From NCBI GenBank assembly GCA_951394045.1, contig OX595991.1:3162001-3226000 (forward strand): 64,000 nucleotides of DNA. The letters run 5' to 3'. The notes below the pieces were generated by a model. That model was given only the letters and a program-made list of their open reading frames with translations, was not told where the DNA came from and did not search any database. This stretch comes from Nitzschia sp. DOCU1. Lineage: Eukaryota; Bacillariophyta; Bacillariophyceae; Bacillariales; Bacillariaceae. This document shows, piece by piece, positions 55,801 to 64,000 of the stretch (positions are counted from its first letter, which is position 1; every line of letters starts with the position of its first letter). The position numbers and the translations under genes were made by a program.

Positions 55801-56669
55801 AGCATAACGGACGTAAAGTGGTTAAAGATGGTGAATGGGGCCGTGAAAAGCAGAGCCCCTGTTTGACTGCGCCGTTCGGAATCGCCGTGCAAATGCTCGC
55901 TGCAAATGTCTCGCGTTTGTTCAAAGTTCTCGTCGAGAGCTTTGCCCGTTAGCATGTCATTATACCAATCACCTTGGAAGCTATGGTAGCGAGTAAAGCC
56001 TTCAATGATTTTCATTTGATTGAGAAACACGAACCAGGGGATCAGGTCTTCCGCTGAAAACGTCGATAACTACTTACCGTACCAATAATGAAGAATGGTC
56101 AGAGAAATGAACAGTGCGACCCCACCGACAAAAGGTAATGCTGTTGCAAAGAAAACTGCTTGAACCCAGCACAATATCACAACCAGTGTTGAGGCTATCT
56201 CAACGATTGTCAGCAAGGGATTCATCTCGGCTTTTATGAGCAGGGGGAGAAGTGGCCAAAATCGCCGGTTTCCAATCACAATCACATGTCGGTGTCGAAA
56301 CTCCAGCTTTTTAAGCTTCTTCGAAAAGAGTTTGGGACTTGGAAGAGCTATTAATGCCCCATCACTCCTATATTTGGTCTCGTGGTCTCCCATGAGTGCC
56401 TCGGACCACGCATTCACTTCCTTCGACGACATCATTACGAGCTCGGACGGAAAGAGTGACTCTGGATCCAGTGCGCTCAAGTTATACTTCGAAGTATCGA
56501 AGAACTGATTTCAGGCGTGTTTTGAGTAACTAATTGAAAAACGACTTTCCATCACATCGCTGTCAATACTTACGGCCCCACAGTTCAAAACTTCATCATC
56601 GGCATCTCGCGACATTGCACGAAAAATATATTGTTCTTCCCCTGAGCTAGAACAATCAAGATCTGCCAT
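52854..56669 (-). CDS. Large multi-pass membrane protein with long charged tail
   Basis: Exons 56669-56574, 56504-56078 and 56053-52854 are joined by GT-AG introns (69 and a very short 24 nt). Phases agree and give 1,240 residues. The short second gap (GTAAGT...TTTTCAG) could also be read as part of a larger retained sequence, but it contains an in-frame stop (TAG), so it must be skipped. Membrane helices lie at about 110-160 (two), 225-250, 270-300 and 300-320, with charged loops between. From about residue 340 the protein is a long hydrophilic tail rich in Asp, Glu, Lys and Ser, with an APVQIDV unit repeated. The sequence near the end has CNWDSCTTCPND. I do not recognise the family. It could be a channel-like or scaffolding protein. 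Confidence 0.65.
55435..55484 (-). repeat. Short tandem repeat, 21-bp unit
   Basis: About two and a half copies of a 21-bp unit encode VAPVQID repeated within the membrane protein's tail. Confidence 0.85.
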
Positions 56670-57273
56670 TGGCTAAGTCTCTATTTTTCAAAGAAGAAAG
56701 TAATTGGCTTTCGACGGCAATGGAACATTCAAAGTGTTGGTGGCAAGGGACGAACGAGGGAAAAGAGATAAAAGAATAAAATTCGTCAGATGGGTTGATG
56801 GAGATTTCTAATGCATAGCGTTACTCGCAGGATTGACTGCTAAGTAACCATAAAGCGATATGGTACATAGAGAATTTTATATATAGTCCCGTAACAAACC
56901 GTTAAAATACTATGGTGCTAGCGACAAACATGAAAACGGAGTATTTGAACATCGGAAGAAACATAGTCAGAGGTCAGTTGCCCATGGTACTTTGAACGTT
57001 CGCAATCGCCACCGAGCACCCCGACCTACACCTCGCCGCACTCCCTGCTGCTAGTCCGTCAAAACGGAGCATTCCTTGATGTCGCAGCTTTGCGGTGTGC
57101 TGTTTCCCCCAATGAAACACCCACCACGCACCCCCAAGGACGCACTAACATTGCTAGTGAAAGCTACGGTCGTTATGGCAACTGCAGATTAGAGCCATGA
57201 GCCGACAATCGAACGATGTGCAAAAGGATGGACAAGATATTTATTCTAAAGTCAAAGAAATCCTCTTCCAGCA
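56670..57273. other. Intergenic, no gene seen
   Basis: This is the promoter side of the membrane-protein gene and the 3' flank of the glycosyltransferase gene. An AT-rich tract lies at about 56870-56930. Confidence 0.5.
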
Positions 57274-60200
57274 CTAAGGTTTCCCCTTTGCTCCTTCTTT
57301 TTTCTTCTTTCCCGCAGAAGGGTTTTCCACCATCAATCCAAACTTTGTGATATCGATTCCATCCTCCACCTTCATTTCTCGAATCATTTGCCACCACATT
57401 TGGTTGCTGGAGAAGGCAGCGCGATTGAGAACCCAAACATTTCGGGGTGGTGGAGACTTCCAAGGTTTGTCGCCACCAGTAAAATGGTGGTAATCACTGT
57501 AAGGAGGAACACAGCCAGGCCAGTCTGGTGCATCGATTCCGTATCGGCCAGTAACCTTGTTGCAGTTTCCAGGATCAAAGTCAAAAACACGCTGCGAAAC
57601 ATTGGCAAAAAGGCTCGAATTAAGAGAAGGGGTCATCCATACTCGTTCAGCATAAACAGTACCGTTGGCATCAGCACCAAAATTGACGATTTTTCTTGAA
57701 AATATGTTGGTGAGGGCCTTTTTGACATATTTGGGGTAATGATACTGTTCGAAATGCAGCAAGGATAGCATCAACAATAACATCATGAGAGTTTGTGAAC
57801 CGTGGCGCACAAGGAAAATACGGGGTCGATCGACGGTGTGTCCACTTACCAGCAATCCCTGGTCCAGATGAGCTGCATACTGTAGTCAAGACAAGAGGCA
57901 CCCAAGAGTAAGAATGGCCGCGTCAGCCTATAGCCCTGCATAGTAGCAGCATACTTACAAACGTCCAGTCTCTTCCTTTATTGCTTCTTCGGTTCGTTTC
58001 CCACAGATCTGGTGGCTCAATCTTGTGCCCAAAACCATTGACGATATCAAAGTTCCTGAATGACCTCGGCATCGTGTTAATGATGTGTTGCAAATTGTTG
58101 AAATCGGTAGTATTGGGTTCTAAGACGACAAAACCTCCGTTGGCCGGCTGAAGATATCCAGCGACAACGACGGTCGGTTTCAATATGCCTTGCACGCTGA
58201 GATGAAACAAGTAGTCCAGATTGGTCAAGGGCATGACATCTGAGTCCAAATACAAGACGCGCTGATATTCCGTCAAGTTCCACACCATGAACTTGTTCAT
58301 CATATCGCTTATCCCCGTTCCATTCAATCCGTGAGCTCCGGGCGTTTTGGGCAAGTAAATGATGCGGATCCGAAACGTTTCAAGCATGGCTTCGTCTTCT
58401 GGAAGAAGGCGAGTGTAATTGGATTTGTACTTGAGTTTGATCATGGCTACAACGTCAGACTCGGATCCAAACTTTTCGTGTAAGAGTTTGGCGGAAATCA
58501 TCATGTTGGCGAGATACGGTCGATATCCTGGTATTTCATAGTCGGGCTCGCAATTCCAAATCATAAAGACGTAGGCAAAACGAGATTTGGGCGGGGACAA
58601 TGAAAGAAAGGTAGACGATGTGGTGGGTTTCCATTCGCCGAGAGCTGCCTGGTCCGTCCAAATCGAGGCGTTGGGTGGCTTGACGACAAGCTTGGCCGGC
58701 GCAATTACTTGAATGGGAGGTGAATATACCAACGATTGCATCCAAAATGGTACTGGATTGTAAATATTCTTCAGTCCAAGTTGTGTAATGTTCAGTCTAT
58801 CCTCCCGATGCAAACCTCGTAGCGTCTTCCACCAAAATTCTGAGGCTGTTGTGGCTTGAAGACTTCGATGCCATACGGACCGAGCCGGTTCTCGTTGCAA
58901 CCACGGCTTGGTCTCTCCCGTGAAATGATTCCAATCGGAATAGGGTGCCACACACTTGAATGGTTGACCGTCCTTAATGGCGCCACCCGTCATCATTCTC
59001 GCACAATTGTCCGGCCAAAACGGAACTTGTGGTTTCGTAGGACGAAAAGAAAACAAACTATCCGACAAGGTCCACTCATCTAGTATCCCGACATTTCTCG
59101 AAACAGAACCATAGTTTACCACTTTGGTAGCCAGAATTTGAGTCATATTCTTCAACACATACTTTGCAAAATGATAGAGTAGTCCTTGATCATATTCGGC
59201 AGCGACCTAAGGAGGCACAATGCAAGCAACATGCAAAAAAAGAAAAAGTGAGCCCCACGGTCGACTTCAACCACACACGTGACAACGACGACTACTACCC
59301 GCTAGTCGTAGTCTCCGGGTGAAAAACTTACAAATGTCCAATTCATCTGCGGGTCCGACGATTTCGTTTTCGGTAGATTTGTCTCCCACTGATCGGGCGC
59401 CTCAATCACATGACCCCAACCTTGAACGGGATCAAAGCCGTCGCTAGTCATTCGCTGTCGAATCAAAGATTGCAATTGTCCAAAATGATTGGCATTGGGT
59501 GTCACCACAAAGAAGCCTCCCGACGCAGGTTGCATCCATCCGGCCACGACGATTGTCGATTGCAAATTTATCGCATGGTCACTGATGATACTGCTGTCGT
59601 CTTGGTGTCGTTGTTGCTGTTGATGATACTGTTGATTATAGCTGTGTTCCATGAGATAGTCCAGATTTTGCAATGGCAACACATCCGAATCCAAGTACAA
59701 GACTCGATCATAGTCGGTCAAATTCCATACATGAAATTTGGTAAACATGCCGAACTGTTTGCTGTTGTCGTCATCAAAGACTGAATCAATATCATGATTG
59801 TCATCAAGATACAGAATTCGAATTCCCAGTTTCTGTAGCATTTGAACATGTACAGGTAATAGAGATGATGCATGTGTCTTTGTGGGATTTTGAAGTCGAA
59901 CCAGCAGTACAAAGTCGGCTTGGGATCCCCACTCTTTGAGTAGCTTGGTAGAAATTAGGATATTGGCCAAGTACGGGCCATATGAAGTATGATTTGTATC
60001 GGTAGTCAGATTCACGTTCCAAATGGCAAAGGCATAGGCAAACTTTGGAGCCTTCTTGGACCCGTCGTGGTGGTTGGCAGCGGGGATGGACGATACCGCC
60101 GACGATGGATCGAGAGAGGGCAGAGCAGCCATCAGAGTGCTGTTCCTGGGCACTGGAGGCATTAGTACGTCCCAGAATTGAGGAGCATTGTTGTCTTCGG

Positions 60201-60339
60201 CAACGGCAATCGTGTCAACAAAGTTCTTGACTTGACCCTGAGATAAAATCCTTCCGACAGAAACAATCACCAGAACCGCCAAGAGCCACCGAAGATTCTT
60301 GGTGGCTCCGCCGACACGTCGAGGGCCAATCATCATCAT
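57274..60339 (-). CDS. Tandem two-domain GT8 (glycogenin-like) glycosyltransferase, type II membrane protein
   Basis: Exons 60339-59332, 59206-57959, 57879-57850 and 57744-57274 give 918 residues, with all introns GT-AG and phase 0. Three ATG codons in a row open the frame. Residues 16-32 form a signal anchor (LRWLLAVLVIVSVGRIL), as in Golgi glycosyltransferases. Each half has the GT8 series: FAY-F-IWN, a Tyr-Leu-Asp-Ser-Asp metal-binding motif (DSD at about 217-219 in the first), GG-F-V, DWTF-like, and a HFTG-KPW C-terminal motif (NHFTGETKPW and HHFTGGDKPW). In GT8 enzymes these bind Mn and the UDP-sugar. The second half lacks the GT core's repeat after its KPW motif and ends in a Lys/Gly-rich tail. 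The sugar and acceptor are unknown; wall polysaccharide or glycoprotein synthesis is plausible. Confidence 0.8.
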
Positions 60340-61653
60340 TTGCCCTACCAGGTATATGCTTCGGCTTCGCACTAGTGATATCAATCAAGCAGACAAAGAG
60401 CTCTTTGCAACATGGCTTGCATTTAAAGAACAGGGGTGTGTTGTAAGCACAAAAGAGACGTGCAGATTCAATGAGTAAGGAGCGCCCGATGATGAAAAGG
60501 GGGCGGCATCAAACACCGTTGTCGTCGAATACTATCCTAGTAGCAACAATGGTTATTCGTTAGAGGGAAATCGTAGTTCTACCGGTAGTTGCAGGAATAG
60601 CAGCTGGCACTGTCATCGTCGTCTCGGTCATGGTGAGCTCGCTAACGTTACGCTGGTTCGGAATGGTCGAATGTAAAGCTCGAATGAGTCAGTCAATCTG
60701 AACCCCACGACGTCATCACAAAATCTCAACGGAAGGAACATGGCGGCGCTGCAGGTGTGCTTAGACAAATCTTTATACGGATCCGAGGAATAATATGGTA
60801 CAGTACTTAGGGTATTACTATTTGAAATACATAGAAGAATTCTCTCATGACTGGCCGCCGCGGAAACACAAACACGCAACGGTCCCGTGCGCGCCAGGCG
60901 GTCTGGTCGCACCCATGCCCCCAGTACGAAAGCGGTTGTTGCGAAATCGCTTGTTGTAAAATCTTGTGTCACCAAATTGCGAGTAGTGAAATCTCGGGAA
61001 ATCGCATTGCATCCCCTCGGCTGCCTCCAAGAGGGCATATGCATTTACTTAAAGGGAAATTGATCTTGAGTGATTTTGATTACCTCGACTGCTTACACAT
61101 AAATTTATAGTGAAATCACGGCGGGCGACAATCTTCCCTCTATTACAATCTAACTTTGCTTACCCTTTCTGGCAAGGTCGCTCTTTACAATATTGTACTT
61201 TATATTGACATTGACTCTAGTTTAAATTTTCATGGTCTTCTTTTGATCACAGAGTGAGTTAGCGTCATCTAAAAAACGAACTCACGATAGACCGCGTGGC
61301 CGACCGTTTTTCCCATGGGTCGATGAGGGCATTGAAAAAGGGCTACTAAGTTTCTAACTACCTATCGTAATTTGACAAAACTTTACAAGCGTCTTCAAAT
61401 CAACCATAGCTTGCCGTTTACAGCTTGGGTGTGATTGTAGCATCCAGCTGGACAGCGATCGGCCCACTTCTCTAGCTTGCTATCTTTCTGATGTAGTCCG
61501 TCTAGTCGACGGGCTGAATTCGTAAGGCATATCAATCGTGTTTAACAAACAGCGTCAAATGTTTTCTAGCTTATGCCCTTGCCTCAGAAACCATATTCTG
61601 TGGATTTGGCGAACTGGCGGATTTGAATGTGGATTACTTTCAGCCACCGTGGG

Positions 61654-61709
61654 GCTTCATCGTGGGAAAAATCACGAAACTGCTTCATCGTGGGAAAAAT
61701 CACGAAACT
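61654..61709 (+). repeat. Perfect 28-bp tandem duplication
   Basis: Two adjacent identical copies of a 28-bp unit (61654-61681 and 61682-61709) start with GCTTCATCGTGGG. Confidence 0.9.
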
Positions 61710-62553
61710 GCTCGCAAACCACAGCAGAAACGGCTCGCTCGGATCTCAGCATTCCTTCCAACAAATGCATCACTTTTTCACTCAATCGACCTCACTTTTT
61801 TGCGAAGGGAGCAATCCGCATCGTACAATGATCAGCTTTCTTCATCAACTTTCTTTTCACTCTGCTATGAACAGACCTCTACTGCGGCGATCACTATCAT
61901 TTTGATGGTGCGGCTCAGCTGTAGCGAGATAACAGCCTGAAGGAGGAGAAATCCACGGTGAAGGTCCGGTTTGTGCCGGACCGCCCTGGAACACTCGTCC
62001 TGAAGGAAGCCAATATTGGGGGTGTACGTGGACTCAGTCTCTGGAGAGCCCTCCAGATTCGGTTGAACCATGACGCTAGCTCCCTGAGGCAAACGGAGCC
62101 GAAGCAGACCCTGGAAGAAAGTTGTTGGATGAAATGTTTGATTGTTGTGTTGGTGTTGGCGGAGGAATGATTCATGTGGTGGCGCCCTTCGGAACGGTAC
62201 GTGCACTCCAAACTTGCGTTTTTGCGACTTGACGGTGCCGTTTGATCATATTTCTTTCCCGCAGTGCTACTCACCGTGTTCTTTCCTCCTTTTGCAGGCG
62301 TCTGGCGTTGTTCTACAATACCAACATTTTCCAGAGCAACGATCCTGATCCGTGATCTCGACCCCGATTCCGATTCCGATTCTCCCCGCACACAAACAGC
62401 CTGATCAACGCAACCGGTTTGTGGTTCCGGTTTTAAAACGTCCTCCACTCGCGTACGTGTCTCGTCGCGGAGAGTTTAAGTGTAACCTGTGCTGGTGCGT
62501 GGAGAATTGGAATCGGCTACGCCGTCGAGTGAAGTGGATTGTTGTCTCTACCG

Positions 62554-62682
62554 GGCGGAGCAGCTGTGGCCCACCCCCTCCGAAATCGAACTGCTTTGAC
62601 GTAGCGGTGGGGCTCAGTAACTTTTTGTGTGAGAACACAAAAACGAAGCCAAAAGTTCGATGAATAGATAGATGATAAATCT
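62554..62682 (-). repeat. Dispersed repeat S, copy 2
   Basis: This matches 45057-45187 in inverted orientation with one more variable stretch in the middle. It borders a CTACCGGTAG palindrome at 62681-62690. Confidence 0.75.
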
Positions 62683-62904
62683 ACCGGTAGAGAAGTAGCT
62701 AGCTAGGTTGCATCGTTTCTCGCACGATACATAACATATTATTGCTCCGAACAAAATACGTTCTAGTCCTACTATTATTTCAAATCGGTTCTTGGCGACG
62801 CTTCCGTTTTGCGTATCATATTTTTCTTCGCAAACAGTGGTCCCGCACTCTTGTGCTTGAATTGGTGATGATCACTCTCGTCGTCTTCAGCAGGCATTAT
62901 CAAA

Positions 62905-64000
62905 TTAATGGTCGTTTGTGCCTAATTTGAGTTTCTCCGCTTCGGCAGCATGCATGTTGAAGACTTGTTCCAAAGAGGTCTGACTGACTCCATAGTCATC
63001 CAAAAGGAGACGTTCCTTGTTCGCTTCCAAACTGGCAAAGATACTCGAAATCTTCACGCCCTCCGAGTTGACTTCGTATCGGACCTTGGTATCCTGGCGC
63101 TCCCGGAAAATATGGAGGCATACGAAGTTACGATGTACTCCGCAATCTTTCGGATCCTCAACTCTACGGTCGCAAAGGCGGAGAGTTCGGCAAGGGTTAC
63201 TCCCGTCGGTGAAGTCGCACTCTTGTGAATATTGTAACCAATGGGATTCTGGTCGTTGATGACAGAAGATAGGTAGGTATCACCCGTCAATTCCTGCAGG
63301 GCCGCAACCGTCTGATCCAGATTGAAGAAAATGTCTTCCGTCTCTGGCACGACGCCCCCTTCTTCTGCTGTTTGCGCCCCGGAGCTATTCAAACGCCCTT
63401 GACCGAGCTTCGAAACTACCTCGACATAGTCAGGATCCGACCGTTCCACGAGCTTGCACTTCATCTCTATCTGGTATCCTTTGCCGAATTTGTTCTTGAG
63501 ATGCTGTGCCGATCCCAGAGCCCGGAGCCGCCCATTGGCCATGATGCCGATTCGAGGACACAAGGCCTCGCATTCTTCCATGCTGTGCGTCGTCAAAATG
63601 ATGCTGGTGCGTTCTTCAGGAGCGACGTTTCTCCCGGCAACCATGTTGCTTACCATTTCCCAAATCTCGCGTCGAGCCACGGGGTCCACTCCGGTCGAGC
63701 ACTCATCCAAAAAGACGATTTGAGGATCACCAATGGTAGCACATGCAAGACTCAAACGACGCTTCATTCCTCCACTGTAGTTTGCGGCCAAGCGATCGCT
63801 GTCGGATTCCGAAAGACCTACTTGGGCAAGCTTGGCAGAAGTCGCCTCCTTGACGAATTCCCTGGGAATCCCCTTGATCGTAGCGTAAAGCTCGACATGC
63901 TCTCTCCCGGTCATGTTGGCAAAGTGCGCATCGAACTGAGGACAGTATCCGACCCAACGACGGGTCTTTTCAGGCTCCCTTGATACGCTGGAGCCCGCCA
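62905..64000 (-). CDS. ABCA-type ABC transporter, C-terminal nucleotide-binding domain (partial; frame break)
   Basis: The gene enters from the right edge of the window. The visible part is the second half of an ATP-binding domain: a Q-loop (GYCPQFDAHFANMTGREH), the ABC signature (YSGGMKRRLSLACA), a Walker B with D-loop (IVFLDECSTGVDP) and the switch His (TTHSMEECEALC). An ABCA-specific regulatory end follows. That frame stops at 63054. Another frame takes over near 63100-63110 and encodes a typical ABCA ending (RERQDTKVRYEV, then DYGVSQTSLEQVFNMHAAEA) up to the stop at 62905. Either one base is missing near 63105 or a 74-nt intron (GTAGAG...GCCAG) is present. The ABCA family moves lipids across membranes. 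The transmembrane part lies outside the window. Confidence 0.8.

Larger units (their letters stand above)
60340..62904. other. Long intergenic region with repeats, no gene called
   Basis: These 2.6 kb hold a palindrome (60579-60588), a 28-bp tandem repeat (61654-61709), a GATTCC-type microsatellite near 62360-62385, and repeat S copy 2. The 177-codon minus-strand frame at 61915-62448 is low in complexity (repeated Ser/Glu/Arg) and overlaps comparable frames on the other strand. I do not accept it as a gene. Confidence 0.5.

Noticed and set aside
61915..62448. 177-codon minus-strand frame
   Set aside because: It is low in complexity, has competing frames on the other strand and shows no family pattern.
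1..64000. tRNA or rRNA genes, CRISPR arrays, bacterial-type operons
   Set aside because: I read the gaps for tRNA arms, spaced direct repeats and clustered same-strand genes with tiny gaps and found none.

Overview
The window looks like nuclear DNA of a diatom, most likely a raphid pennate. This is inferred from gene content and structure, not from a species match. Genes sit on both strands and are separated by short gaps. Most introns are 74-105 nt with GT-AG ends. Two proteins have plastid-type leaders with an Ala-x-Ala-Phe-like cleavage site (12545-13399 and 45419-48576). There are no operons, Shine-Dalgarno sites, tRNAs or CRISPR arrays that I can see.

Layout. 1-5 kb: an LRR-like protein, an unrecognised 201-residue protein and a small three-exon gene. 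5.4-11.6 kb: a 1,818-residue secreted protein with five Cys-rich modules and five Notch-type LNR repeats, spread over nine exons, one of them only 6 nt. 12.5-24.1 kb: a predicted thylakoid-lumen protein, an IBtk-like ANK/RCC1/U1-zinc-finger protein, a DUF819 membrane protein and a STAND-type ATPase. 24.6-29.4 kb: a single-pass membrane protein with an EF hand outside and a long repetitive tail. 29.4-33.3 kb: a perfect 108-bp inverted repeat, an A20 zinc-finger protein and an ankyrin protein. 33.8-38 kb: a two-domain, probably GPI-anchored GDPD protein and a PDZ protein. 38.7-44.7 kb: a tandem segmental duplication carrying small membrane-protein genes and a thiolase-like gene, one copy of which is truncated. 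45.4-52.1 kb: two neighbouring J-domain genes. 52.9-60.3 kb: a multi-pass membrane protein and a tandem two-domain GT8 glycosyltransferase. 62.9-64 kb: the 3' end of an ABCA-type transporter with a reading-frame break.

Duplication runs through the window at every scale. There are repeats inside proteins (EF-hand protein tail, both J proteins), whole-domain doublings inside single genes (GDPD, GT8), a 1.5-kb segmental duplication, a neighbouring pair of related genes (J proteins), and short dispersed repeats in non-coding DNA. Several proteins are predicted to act at the cell surface or in the secretory pathway (LNR protein, EF-hand protein, GDPD, GT8, the second J protein). Two or three are predicted to go to the plastid.

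Many gene models below were built by hand by joining open frames across GT-AG introns whose phases agree and whose joins restore conserved motifs. Exon lengths and phases were checked for each. Functions come from motif recognition only, without database searches.
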